This document shows positions 52,778 to 61,852 of a stretch of 64,000 bases of DNA, one piece after another. The DNA is from Thiosocius sp963808165. GTDB taxonomy: Bacteria; Pseudomonadota; Gammaproteobacteria; Chromatiales; Chromatiaceae. Position numbers and translations under genes: made by a program. Position 1 is the stretch's first letter; each line of letters starts with the position of its first letter. The notes under the pieces were generated by a model. It was not told the origin of the DNA and did no database searches. It saw only the letters and a program-made list of their open reading frames with translations. The stretch is from contig CAWEET010000018.1 in assembly GCA_963808165.1 (NCBI GenBank), forward strand, positions 1-64,000, read 5' to 3'.

Positions 52778-55700
52778 CTATTCGCGGCGATTGCTTTCCT
52801 CTGCTGGTGGAGTCAGAAAGTTCATCCCAAGATGGGCGAGGTCGCGGGAAAGAGATGGATTCTTATTTTTTGCGTACTCGGCAAGGATGGCGCTATAGGC
52901 AAGGCGTTTGTCTTGCGTCCGATCGCAGCGTTCCGCCCACTCGCGCGCCGCAAGTAGATTGCCATGAGCGGCGTAAGCAACGGCGACAGCTCTCTTGATC
53001 TGAGATCCTTCTAACTCGCCGGCAGCTAGGCTTTCTTCCTCGACTAGTGCGAGAAACGGCTCCATAAGTCCAAACTCCAAAAGATCTGGCAGCATTTCGA
53101 TCAATCGAGCCTCCACCAAATACTCGAAATTGTTCCGCAGGACCATAACCAGCTTTTCAGAAGAGTTTTGCCGGTCGGTGCCGGCGAGATCTGCAAGACG
53201 CCTGACTTCGTCCAACTTACCCGCCGCAAGATAAGCAAACGCCACCTTTAACAGGCTTCTGCGCCTTATCCATGTGTCTTGAACCGTCATTGAAGCGAGT
53301 TCCGCCTGTTTCAGCTCACCGGCTTCGATCCAAGCAGTGGTCAATTCTCCAAACAGCCTGTCAAGGCCCCGAACCCGCTTATCCTCTGACAGGTCGAACA
53401 GCTCACCCAACTCGATGGCCTCCGGCACCCGTGAATGAGCAAGTTGATCGAGCATAGCCTTGACGACAAAGCTGTCCCAGTTCTGGTGATCCTGGTGCTG
53501 ACGTGCCCTCTCGATATCGCCAGCGAGGAGCCATGAACGGACCCATAGCTCGGTTTCGGAGTCCGACGGCAAAACTGCTGATGTGCCTTCGATGACCTCA
53601 CGTGCCACCGATGGCTCCCCCGCTGTCAAAAACAGCGATGCCACCCAAGGTGTCTGCTCGAACCGATCGTAACTGCGTTCTATAAGCTGGCGGAGTCTGT
53701 TCCGCAGTCCGTTTTCTACAGATTCAATGTTTCCCGCCCGGCCCAATGTCGCAACTAAACCTCGTCCGGAGATATATCCGTGGTCTACGATGGCATTGAT
53801 GAGTCGGTCGGCCTCTTCGGATCGGCCTATCCGATAGAATTCGATGGCGATCCGCTGAAATAGGCTAGAGTCACTCTCGTCACGATAGCCGTAGCTTGCC
53901 ACCAGGATGTGAGTCAAGTCAGCCAAATCGGCAATCCAGCCGCGGTTTAGGTACCCATCTACCATCGTGCCCAACTTCAGGATCGGCAGCCGGTATGAGG
54001 GCTCCGCTCCCCATTTATGCTTGTCACCCAAACCTATAAACCAGTTGGCCGCACCTTCCCTGTCACCCGCCCAGACACTCAACAGGATTAGCTGCTCTTC
54101 AGGATGATCGCAGTCGTACCTATAAGGCGGCTTATCTTCACCAGCAACCTTCTCCGTGCGCTGGATGAGCCGAGCGGTCGCATTCGAAATCAGTGCCTCC
54201 GCCTCAGGGCGATCCAGACGTGTGGCCGCCCCGGCCACCACTCCCAGTTTGCATGGGTCCGCTGCAGCCAACCGTCGGGCTTCGTGGATGAAACCACCGG
54301 CCACCAGCGATTCGAGCAGTGAATCGCTGATATTATGAAGCGTAAAATCTCGCTCCCGTTTCAGATGGTACCGATAAAAAAACGAGAAAATCTCATCAGG
54401 AAACTCGGGACCCGTCCACTCCGACCACCACTCCCAGGGCTCTTCCATCTCGTAGGCAATTTCGGTGCGTCCCAGAAGACCCAGCGCGGATACGAAGCGC
54501 TCCGACACCTCACGCTGTTGAATCCGAGGATAGGGACCTTGATTGAGTACCCGGAACACTTGGTAGGAATCGGTCTGGGCCCAGAGCCACCACCCCACAA
54601 GGAGCAGAGCCGCAATCGAAGCAGGAACAACCACCAAGCGCTGCAGGAAGCGACGCCTCGACCGGCTCCTGCGGCTGGCCTTAATGAAAGCCCTCTCGTC
54701 GTTGTTCAGATCTCTGCCCCGGGCCCGAAGTTGGCGCAGGGCGGCTTCCAGTCGAACTCCCCCGAGCAGTGCTGATCGATCCTTACGCCCGCTCTCCCTC
54801 CAAGCCCGCTCATAGGGCCTAAGCCGCTGGCGCCAGAGCAAGAACTCCTGGTTTTCTTTTACCCAACTGTGGAGCGCTTTCCAATGTAGCGGAAGTGTGT
54901 CATGAATCAGCTCAACGGTTGGTTCATCGCCCTCGACACCCCGCAGGGTGATAAGCCGAGCGTCGGCCAACCCCTGAAGCAGAACCTCGCCGCCCTTGCC
55001 CGCGCTACGCACATCTTCCAGCAAGGCCTGTTTGGAGCGGCGTCGCCCCGCGATCCTGTAGCCTTCGTCCTCCTCGATCCAGACAAGCCCAACCAACAGT
55101 CGACGAACAGTCTCTTTTTCCACGCGGCCGAGGTTCTTGATTACGCCATCGGCGTGATAGCGAAGTGCTCCCTGAATGCGGCCCATCTCCTCGTAAGCCT
55201 TCCAAGTAAGCCAACGCCCCTGGCGTTTGTGCCAGAGCAGATTGAGAGCCAATTGCAGGAGGGGCAGGGATATTTCGCCAGCGGCGAGCGAATCACGGAG
55301 TAGCTGTGCGGAGAGACCGACTTCGAAAATTGCACCCACCTGCACCGCCGGCTGTTCAATGATCTCCGCGATCTCCGCCTCACTAGCCGGATTCACATAC
55401 ACTTGGTGGTCGGAGATCTCTGCGGCGAGACGGGGATGCCGCGTGAGATGAGCGTAGAAGTCGGCCCGCATGGTGACAATCACTCGATTGCGCCGATGCG
55501 GGTGATGAGCTACCGCGAGTAGTGCCTTCACGAAGGCGTCTTTCTGCCCGTCGTCCTGGCAGAGCGTAAAGAGCTCCTCGAGTCGATCGATCACCAGTAG
55601 CGCCGGCCCTTCAGCCACCGTTTGCGTCAGTCGGTCGGGAAGAACCTCGGGATCTCTTGTGAGCTCATCAGCGAGTGAGTCGGAATCCAACTCGGCAACT

Positions 55701-56404
55701 GTAGCACTGATGGCACGCGCCAACGCCTGGATAGGCCGCGGCCCGGGCTGGACGATGATTGGCTGATGCTCGAGGCCCAGGGAAGGGACAAAGCCGGCCT
55801 GAACCAAAGACGTCTTACCGCTTCCGGAAGGTCCGACAATTGCGAGAAAAGGGTAGTAATCGAGCTTCTGACCGAGCGTTTCCACATACTCAGAGCGCCC
55901 GAAAAAGAAAGTCTGGTCCTCGACCTCGAAGGCCGCCATTCCCGGGTATGGTACTGGTTCGTCCGGAAGCGCCAGGACCACCGATGGAGGCGCTTGTCCG
56001 CGAAGTGCGGATACGAGCCGTTCGAAGGGTTCAGAAGCGCCGATGTCTTCATCGAAGTCAACCCAAGTGTCTATCCTCGCCCAGCCTGCCCCTGGCGGCT
56101 TCGTTTTGGGTAGAACCACATAGACTACCTTCAACCCGTCGTTTTCATCACGCAGGGCGTAAGCCAGATCGCGCTCCTGACGTTGGATAGGACCCAAGCC
56201 GTGTGGGCCCCAGGCAATCACTACCGCACTGGAACTCCTGAGCGCATCTTCAATCTCGTCTCGCCACGGGGCACCCGGTGTCAAGCGTTCCGAATCCCGC
56301 CACACGTTAAAGCCGCCTTCTTCGGGATCTTTTAGCCGGACGACCAGTTGCTCGACCAGCTGCTGATCCTGGCGGTTATAACTTACGAAGACTAAGTTTC
56401 CCAC
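52778..56404 (-). CDS. TIR-nSTAND1 NTPase with membrane segment and helical-repeat sensor
   Basis: 1208 residues. Residues 1-130: TIR/TIR_2 domain (VFVSYNRQDQQLVEQLVVRL, GFNVWRDSERLTPGAPWRDE, RQERDLAYAL with a candidate catalytic Glu). Residues about 155-560: STAND NTPase of the nSTAND1 type (PYPGMAAFEVEDQTFFFGRS, Walker A GPSGSGKTS, Walker B LLVIDRLEEL, VIVTMRADFYAHL). One membrane helix follows basic residues near 600 (VVVPASIAALLLVGWWLWA). The remaining ~580 residues are helical repeats, probably the ligand- or stress-sensing part. Such proteins act as effector-plus-sensor units in antiviral defence or signalling; TIR may degrade NAD or make a signal. Single gene, no partner seen. Confidence 0.82.
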   Translation of the reverse strand: MGNLVFVSYNRQDQQLVEQLVVRLKDPEEGGFNVWRDSERLTPGAPWRDEIEDALRSSSAVVIAWGPHGLGPIQRQERDLAYALRDENDGLKVVYVVLPKTKPPGAGWARIDTWVDFDEDIGASEPFERLVSALRGQAPPSVVLALPDEPVPYPGMAAFEVEDQTFFFGRSEYVETLGQKLDYYPFLAIVGPSGSGKTSLVQAGFVPSLGLEHQPIIVQPGPRPIQALARAISATVAELDSDSLADELTRDPEVLPDRLTQTVAEGPALLVIDRLEELFTLCQDDGQKDAFVKALLAVAHHPHRRNRVIVTMRADFYAHLTRHPRLAAEISDHQVYVNPASEAEIAEIIEQPAVQVGAIFEVGLSAQLLRDSLAAGEISLPLLQLALNLLWHKRQGRWLTWKAYEEMGRIQGALRYHADGVIKNLGRVEKETVRRLLVGLVWIEEDEGYRIAGRRRSKQALLEDVRSAGKGGEVLLQGLADARLITLRGVEGDEPTVELIHDTLPLHWKALHSWVKENQEFLLWRQRLRPYERAWRESGRKDRSALLGGVRLEAALRQLRARGRDLNNDERAFIKASRRSRSRRRFLQRLVVVPASIAALLLVGWWLWAQTDSYQVFRVLNQGPYPRIQQREVSERFVSALGLLGRTEIAYEMEEPWEWWSEWTGPEFPDEIFSFFYRYHLKRERDFTLHNISDSLLESLVAGGFIHEARRLAAADPCKLGVVAGAATRLDRPEAEALISNATARLIQRTEKVAGEDKPPYRYDCDHPEEQLILLSVWAGDREGAANWFIGLGDKHKWGAEPSYRLPILKLGTMVDGYLNRGWIADLADLTHILVASYGYRDESDSSLFQRIAIEFYRIGRSEEADRLINAIVDHGYISGRGLVATLGRAGNIESVENGLRNRLRQLIERSYDRFEQTPWVASLFLTAGEPSVAREVIEGTSAVLPSDSETELWVRSWLLAGDIERARQHQDHQNWDSFVVKAMLDQLAHSRVPEAIELGELFDLSEDKRVRGLDRLFGELTTAWIEAGELKQAELASMTVQDTWIRRRSLLKVAFAYLAAGKLDEVRRLADLAGTDRQNSSEKLVMVLRNNFEYLVEARLIEMLPDLLEFGLMEPFLALVEEESLAAGELEGSQIKRAVAVAYAAHGNLLAAREWAERCDRTQDKRLAYSAILAEYAKNKNPSLSRDLAHLGMNFLTPPAEESNRRE

Positions 56405-56806
56405 AATGGTGGATTACCAAAATCTATGGGTTTTCAGGGATGCAACTCTGATGACTTGGCCGAAGTCGAATATAAGCTTGGGGGCGTTTGCCCAGGAAAT
56501 TCAACCGCAGCAACCTTATCAACGTTGCACATCGACCGGCGTATGGGATAGTCAATCGAAGCTTGGATGGCTCTTGCATGCTTCTGGCGATTGTTGTGGC
56601 AACGCCTTCAGGTCTTAACGACTGCTTTTCCATCGCTCTATCTGGGCACTATCAGTTTTTCTTTTTCAGGACGAGCTCCGTGCTTTCTTCCGGGCCCGTG
56701 GCATGCTTCGCAGCTTATATTGTTCTCGATGCGTATTCCGGCGAAGATGAACACCGATTCCGGCCGAACGTGAACAGCTGATTTCTCAACGGATCACGAG
56801 CCTCGA
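56405..56806. other. Gene-free stretch upstream of the TIR-nSTAND gene
   Basis: Should hold its promoter on the minus strand. Lower GC than the surroundings; no gene supported. Confidence 0.4.
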
Positions 56807-56950
56807 TTATGTGCGCAGCTGTCCATCATCAGTCAACATCCCCATCTGTTTTCGCATCGACTCGCCTTTGAGCTGAAGGCGGTGGGCGTTGTGCATCAGG
56901 CGGTCAAGGATGGCATCGGCCAGGGTGTTGTCGCCGCCATTCGCGACTCG
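56807..56950 (-). pseudogene. IstB-type (IS21 family) ATPase, last ~46 codons
   Basis: GDNTLADAILDRLMHNAHRL and QLKGESMRKQ match the conserved C-terminal end of IS21-family IstB helper proteins, followed by MGMLTDDGQLRT and a TAA stop. The rest of the gene and the transposase are absent. Confidence 0.78.
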
Positions 56951-56991
56951 TCAACACAATCAGGCCCTATCAACCATGAGGGAGCCTGACA

Positions 56992-57036
56992 TGGACACCA
57001 ATCAATCTCACGAACCCTGGAACAAAGGCAAGGAGT
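56992..57036 (+). pseudogene. N-terminal stub of a solitary tyrosine recombinase
   Basis: ATG after GAGGGAGCCTGAC starts MDTNQSHEPWNKGK, which resembles the N-terminus of the recombinases at 35.9 and 46.1 kb (MNTPQ...PAPWNKGR). The similarity ends at the left end of the IS110-family element, so the gene was probably interrupted there; no downstream part was found on the right side. Confidence 0.6.
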
Positions 57037-57043
57037 ATAGAAG

Positions 57044-58521
57044 ATATAGACGCCCCCTCGTGCCCTTAGGCTTACCATTGTTGGTGTCTATCTCACGGGG
57101 TCGAGACCATCAGAGCAAATGGGAGGCGTCTATGAATCAGAACACAATTTACGTCGGAATTGATGTCGATGACGTCCGCTACCACGGTAGCGCGTTGAAT
57201 CCGAGCACCGGAGAGATGCTGGATTTTGACTGTCGACCGACATTGAAGGGCCTGGTCGGGCAACTCGAGAGGGTGCGTGGGGGTTTGGCGCGGTGCAGAT
57301 GAAGCTCTGCTACGAAGCTTCATACGTTGGCTTCTCACTGCAGCGCGACCTGAACGACCGAGGCTAGGACTGTGCGGTGGTAGCCCCGTCGAGCATCCCG
57401 CGGCGCCCTGACAAATCCGTGAAGACGGATCGTATTGATGCGACTGAACTGGCCGAATTCTATGCGAACGACTTGTTGACGCTGGTATCAGCACCGGATG
57501 CGCAGTTCGAGCAGGATCGGGATCTGCTGAGATCAAGGCAACAGTTGATGCAACAGCAAGGGGACCTACGTCGTCATATCCAATCGCTGCTGCGGCGCAA
57601 CGGCTTGCACTACAAGGCCGAGACGCAGCGCAAGACCCACTGGCAAGCCCATCACTACGGCTGGTTGAACAGAACCATTGAGGCGTGCTCAGGGAGCCTG
57701 AAGGTCAATCTGTCTTTGTTAGTGCGCCAACTCAAGAATCTGGACGACGTTTTGCAGCGTATGGCGAGGAGGTTGAGGCGCTGGCGGTAGCGCCCAGGTA
57801 TCGAGAGCCGGTCAAGGCACTAACCTGTTACAAAGGCATCAAGCATCTGTTTGCCTTGACCATGATCACCGAGATCGGTGATGTAAAGCGTTTTGCACAT
57901 CCACGACAGTTGGTTTCCTGGGTCGGCATGGACATATGGGAATACGCCTCGGGTGGCAAATCACACCGTTTTGGCATCACACGGCAAGGCAATCACTATC
58001 TGCGCACGGCCTTCATCGAGGCGAATCAGCGTGGCTATCGTTCTGCGCGGCTCGGCAAAGATGTAAAAGCCCGGCGCGCGAACAGCGCACCAGAATACGT
58101 CGCGATTGCTGACCGCTGCTTACGGTGGCTGAACTAAAAGGGCAATCGCTTGCTGCTGGCCGGCAAACACCCGAACAAGGTAAAGGTGGCTTGCGCTCGG
58201 GAGATGGTGGGATTTGTCTGGGAGTCGCTGAACCGCGTGGCAGCCTGAAAGCGCAGCCCAAAAACGTTGCAATCGTTTTGTTGATCTGAATGCCGAGGTC
58301 GATCTGGAGGGCAAGACGGAAATCGGGAAGTCCACGCATCCTACCTTAGAGGACTGCGACTGCACTGCGAGCAGTGCAGAGCACCTGCGTATAGCTTGTG
58401 GTCACCCCGAAACGGATAGATCTTACTGCGTTACCCAGCACGCGAATATGAGGATGCTAGTCCAAGGTCATCCCACTTCGGATCCATCGACTATTCAGCT
58501 TGGCAAATGGGGCGTCTATAT
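57044..58521 (+). mobile_element. Degenerate IS110/IS1111-family insertion sequence
   Basis: Bounded by a 13-bp perfect inverted repeat ATATAGACGCCCC (57044-57056) and GGGGCGTCTATAT (58509-58521). Contains a broken IS110-type transposase gene. Inverted repeats around the gene are typical of the IS1111 subgroup. Exact ends may lie a few bases outside these repeats. Confidence 0.75.
57132..58248 (+). pseudogene. IS110-family transposase with frameshifts and stops
   Basis: N-terminal DEDD domain: TIYVGIDVDDVRYHGSALNP, then after a frameshift near 57296 YEASYVGFSLQRDLNDRG, a TAG, and CAVVAPSSIP with DKSVKTDRIDATELAEFYA. A second shift near 57780 leads to the C-terminal transposase_20 part (HLFALTMITEIGDVKRFAHP, SWVGMDIWEYASGGKSHRFG, ITRQGNHYLRTAFIEANQRG). 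A TAA at 58135 interrupts the end, which closes at 58246-58248 after WESLNRVAA. Not functional. Confidence 0.87.
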
Positions 58522-58613
58522 GAGGCAGTATTAAAGGCCCTTCCGCCAACTGAATCGCCCGATCGCGGCCATCGGCACCTGCGCCCGACCGTCGCTCTGA
58601 CTGTCGAATACCA

Positions 58614-58865
58614 TCAGGCCTCCATGTTGGTGCGCGAATCCAACCCGGCGAGTCGTTCGCGGGCACGTTTTTCTTCGTTCGCCGACCACCAGGCCAGCCG
58701 CCTCGATGCTTCGGATTCAACAGCTTTCGCGTCCAGGTGGGTGAGGATCTTCTCGATGATATCGGGGTCCTCAATGCACGCGATGATTCGCACCGCCCCA
58801 CCGCAGGCCGGACAGGTCTCGATATCGATCTCGAATACCCGCTTGAGGCGTTGCGCCCAGGTCAT
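58614..58865 (-). pseudogene. IS91-family transposase, C-terminal fragment
   Basis: 83 codons: MTWAQRLKRVFEIDIETCPA, CGGAVRIIACIEDPDIIEKI and LTHLDAKAVESE, the standard zinc-knuckle C-terminus of IS91-type transposases with the CPACGG motif. It is the part missing from the fragment at 51.0-51.7 kb, so the two may descend from one element separated by rearrangement. Confidence 0.8.
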
Positions 58866-58999
58866 CGCGGCGCGTCGTATCCGGATGTCCGCTATTGACT
58901 AGTGTTAAAATGCGGAATGCAGCGGTTCTACTGACCGCAGTTGTTAAGGGTTGCGCCCATTCGCTTTGATGCTGGTGTACGGCTCGCACACAGTCGAAA

Positions 59000-59112
59000 T
59001 ACCCAGCCGGGGAATGGCCGTTCATGGCCGACTGCGGCGGTGGCCCACACGGATACGAATGGCCGGTCTAGAGAAAGCTGACGCTCGGATGGTGCGGTGC
59101 AGTGGTTCGTTC
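59000..59112 (+). repeat. Dispersed repeat fragment left of doxX copy 2
   Basis: AATGGCCGTTCATGGCCGAC, GAGAAAGCTGACGCTCGG and a damaged core TGGTGCGGTGCAGTG near 59090; then directly the duplicated doxX segment. Confidence 0.7.
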
Positions 59113-59151
59113 AATGGCTTATCAGCAGCCTGACGCACCGCGCAAATGAAG

Positions 59152-59173
59152 AGGCCACCCGTCGAGGTGGCCT
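59152..59173 (-). terminator. Terminator of doxX copy 2
   Basis: AGGCCACC / GGTGGCCT stem as in copy 1, 13 bp after the stop codon of this copy. Confidence 0.7.
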
Positions 59174-59185
59174 TCGTCGTTCTGG

Positions 59186-59629
59186 TTACTGGCGCTTTGG
59201 GCCAGTAACAGCCCTTACGTAGTCCGACCCAGAAATAGTCTTTTGCTGCCCCGCAATACCGCGATTAAAAAAAGCCATGGTTTCTGGAAGACGCAGCCAC
59301 CCCACCGCCGCGCTGCCGGCCAGAATGGCGCCCGCAACAAAAATCATGCCGATCTCAGCGTGTGCCACGTGGGTTGCAACCGCGCCAATCATGAACAACG
59401 CCAAGCCCAGACCGGCCGGACCTCGAAGAACCGGAATCAGCAGCCCGACGGCACCAGCTATTTCCAGGGCTCCAGAAACGGGAACAAACCAAGCCGGTAT
59501 CCCCCAAGCTGTGAACTTATCGATCCATTTCGCAGGGTCCATAAACTTGCCCGCGCCGAACATCACGAACACGACTGCCAAGACGATGGCGCCCGCGACC
59601 AGCAGAATACGTTTGGTTTTTTCGTTCAT
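59186..59629 (-). CDS. DoxX family membrane protein, copy 2
   Basis: 147 residues, almost identical to the protein at 34363-34776 through the fourth helix (a few changes, such as Ala to Ile/Thr in KWIDKFTAWG and VATHVAHAEIG). It reads through to the longer C-terminus KTISGSDYVRAVTGPKRQ because it has one more base than copy 1 near the end; this is probably the ancestral frame. Same upstream GAGGTGAC ribosome-binding site. Function as for copy 1: small quinone- or sulfur-linked membrane protein, unproven. Confidence 0.85.
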   Translation of the reverse strand: MNEKTKRILLVAGAIVLAVVFVMFGAGKFMDPAKWIDKFTAWGIPAWFVPVSGALEIAGAVGLLIPVLRGPAGLGLALFMIGAVATHVAHAEIGMIFVAGAILAGSAAVGWLRLPETMAFFNRGIAGQQKTISGSDYVRAVTGPKRQ

Positions 59630-59984
59630 TTGTCACCTCTCAAGTAATTGACTTGGAGTCCGAGGGCCTGGGATTGCCTGCATTCGATCTCCTGATTCGC
59701 TCAAGAGACCCGAGGCCTTGGGTTTTTCTTTCAGCCGATCGAAATCAGGCGGGGCAGGACAGCTGTTTTGGCCTCGTTCGGAAGCGAAATCACCAGGCCA
59801 CAGGCTGGCAAATGCGAAGTTACGATGGGCGTTGAAACACCTAATCAATTAGAATTGGAGGACGCCGCTTGGTCGGTGCGGCGAGGTAAGGGGGCAGCTG
59901 AGCTCCAGCATCCAAGAGCAGCTCAGCGCCATAGCCAATGCCCCCGTCAGCGAGGGCATTAGTCAGTTCAGTGTTGATCTCGAA

Positions 59985-60080
59985 CAGTCCATTCCGCCGG
60001 ACTTTGGTCCGCGACGCGCATGATGCGGTCGGTAGGCAGGCACCCAGCGACCGGCAGGTCATGGCCGGTTGCATGCATCC
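59985..60080 (+). repeat. Dispersed repeat, left-arm fragment right of doxX copy 2
   Basis: GACGCGCATGATGCGGTCGG and CCAGCGACCGGCAGGTCATG, GGCCGG, as at the left arms of other copies. This is the rightmost member found. Confidence 0.65.
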
Positions 60081-60096
60081 AGCTGCGAAACCGAAA

Positions 60097-60134
60097 GCGG
60101 CCGCACGAAGCCCATGGAGCCTACGTGCGGCCGC
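60097..60134. terminator. Long GC-rich hairpin
   Basis: Perfect 11-bp arms GCGGCCGCACG / CGTGCGGCCGC with a 16-base loop. On the minus strand it is followed by TTTCGGTTT, so it might end transcription leftward; no gene uses it clearly. Confidence 0.45.
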
Positions 60135-60384
60135 CGTTCCCGTGTTAGAGCACCTGGAGTTGCACTGTGAAGACAAAGTTTCGGCAAAAGTAGGAGTTTC
60201 TTGCCGTTAAGCGCACATTTCGAGTCGCATCGATTTCACGACGATTGAAGATGATGTGGAATAGGACGTGGGGCAGATAGAATCAGATGGGTGTGGCTGT
60301 TTGATCTTTTGGGTACGTTTACAGATCAGGTCGGGGCTGCTACTAACGGAGGAACCCGGGGCTGAGATCGCGTGAAAGACTTCG

Positions 60385-61722
60385 ATGATTGTTGAACGGA
60401 TTCGTAAACTGGAAAAGCATTACGTCTGGGATCGCGACTACAGGGGCGCATCTAGCTGGCAGCGTTTTGCCGTGAAAACGGTGCGAACGTTGATCCTGCT
60501 GGCGCGGGACCTTATTGATGGCGATCTGAGCATGCGCGCCATGAGTTTGGTCTACACGACTCTGTTGTCGATCGTGCCACTGCTGGCACTCAGCTTCTCT
60601 GTGCTAAAGGGGTTTGGTGTTCAAAATCAACTCGACGGGCCTTTGCGTACGATTTTCGAGCCGCTAGGTCAACAGAAGGCGGCGGAACTCACAGAGAATC
60701 TCATCGAATTCGTTAACAACATGAACGTCGGCGTGCTCGGCGGCGTTGGTCTGGCTTTTTTGATTTTCACTGTTGTCTCGCTTATGCAGAAGATTGAGGG
60801 TTCCTTCAATCACGTATGGCGAATACAGATTTCCCGAAACTTTATCGAGAGATTTACGACATTTTTGTCTGCGATTACAGTCGGTCCGCTACTCATCTTC
60901 GCGGCCATCGCGATTACCGGCTCGATGACGAGTGCGTCGGTTGTGGACTACCTTTATTCGAATTCGATCATTGGCGGCCTTATAGATTTGATACTGCATC
61001 TTTTGCCTTTCGCGCTGGTGATCGCGGCGTTCACATTCCTTTATGCTTTCATACCGAATACCCACGTACGCTTCCGCGCGGCGTTGACCGGCGGGATCGT
61101 TGCCGGGTTTCTGTGGGAGTCGTTGAGTTTCGCTTTCGCGGCGTATGCGTCGGAAACATCCGGTTATCAGCTGATTTATGCGACCTTTGCGACCGCAATA
61201 TTTTTCATGATCTGGCTTTATCTCAACTGGCTGATATTACTCATTGGCGCCAGCATTGCATTTTATCAACAACATCCGGAGATCATTGCTACCGGATTGA
61301 GGAAGGTCCATTTCAGCCCTGCGCTCACGATAGAGTACGCATTGTCGATGCTCGCGCGGATCGGCAGGCGTTTCTACAATAAGGCAGAACCCTATACGCT
61401 CGGTGAATTGTCAGAGGCATACGGAGTTCCGAGCCACGCTTTAAAAGGCCCTCTCGTAATGCTGGTCGAACTCGGGATCCTGGCTGAAACTGATGACCGG
61501 CAACCGCGTTTCATTCCCGCGGTGCCCCTGGATGAAACCTGCGTAGTGGATGTCTTGCGGAAAATTGACACTTTTCAACCTGCGCAGGCTTACACTCTTC
61601 CGCCGGTTACCGAATCGAACATCGTTGCGATCGCTGAAACGAGCAACCAAGGACGTGTCCAGGCCCTGAGTGGGCTGACCCTGAAGCGACTGGCTCTGGA
61701 GGAGCCAAAGGGGACAGATTAA
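60385..61722 (+). CDS. YihY/BrkB family inner-membrane protein with C-terminal winged-helix region
   Basis: 445 residues. Six membrane helices with the YihY signature: MRAMSLVYTTLLSIVPLLAL, a SFNHVWRI segment, YAFIPNTHVRFRAALTGGIV and YLNWLILLIGASIAFYQQHP. Residues about 310-410 form a cytosolic part with a winged-helix look (LGELSEAYGVPSHALKGPLV). Once called ribonuclease BN, the family is now regarded as a transporter-like membrane protein of unclear role. Ribosome-binding site weak. The last codons (PKGTD) and stop lie in one arm of a large inverted repeat. Confidence 0.85.
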   Translation: MIVERIRKLEKHYVWDRDYRGASSWQRFAVKTVRTLILLARDLIDGDLSMRAMSLVYTTLLSIVPLLALSFSVLKGFGVQNQLDGPLRTIFEPLGQQKAAELTENLIEFVNNMNVGVLGGVGLAFLIFTVVSLMQKIEGSFNHVWRIQISRNFIERFTTFLSAITVGPLLIFAAIAITGSMTSASVVDYLYSNSIIGGLIDLILHLLPFALVIAAFTFLYAFIPNTHVRFRAALTGGIVAGFLWESLSFAFAAYASETSGYQLIYATFATAIFFMIWLYLNWLILLIGASIAFYQQHPEIIATGLRKVHFSPALTIEYALSMLARIGRRFYNKAEPYTLGELSEAYGVPSHALKGPLVMLVELGILAETDDRQPRFIPAVPLDETCVVDVLRKIDTFQPAQAYTLPPVTESNIVAIAETSNQGRVQALSGLTLKRLALEEPKGTD

Positions 61723-61769
61723 TGCTGCGAATCGGAATAGTTTTCGAATATAGATCTGGCCCCTTTGGC
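61704..61769. terminator. Large inverted repeat across the YihY stop codon
   Basis: GCCAAAGGGGACAGAT (61704-61719) pairs with ATCTGGCCCCTTTGGC (61754-61769), 15 of 16 bases. The left arm encodes the last residues of YihY. Probably a terminator, but the shape also resembles REP-type or short mobile palindromes ending in AAAGGGG-CAGAT. Confidence 0.6.
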
Positions 61770-61852
61770 AATAGAAAATCGCGTCAGTTCGCGACGGGTT
61801 CCGACCACTCCAGCACTTTGATGTCAGCGATGCTTGTGGGTGTTGCGGTGAC

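Larger units (their letters stand above)
59116..59976. repeat. Segmental duplication carrying doxX, copy 2
   Basis: Matches 34263-35094 over terminator, gene and upstream region, with scattered substitutions and a roughly 20-bp difference near the right end. Followed by a left-arm fragment of the dispersed repeat. Confidence 0.85.

Noticed and set aside
58507..58902. 131-codon plus-strand frame
   Set aside because: Antisense to the clear IS91 C-terminal fragment with its CPACGG zinc knuckle.
17990..60080. Integron attC array
   Set aside because: Core palindrome and flanks lack the R'/R'' boxes and bulged bases of attC, copies are too long and too far apart, and the linked recombinase lacks the IntI-specific insertion.
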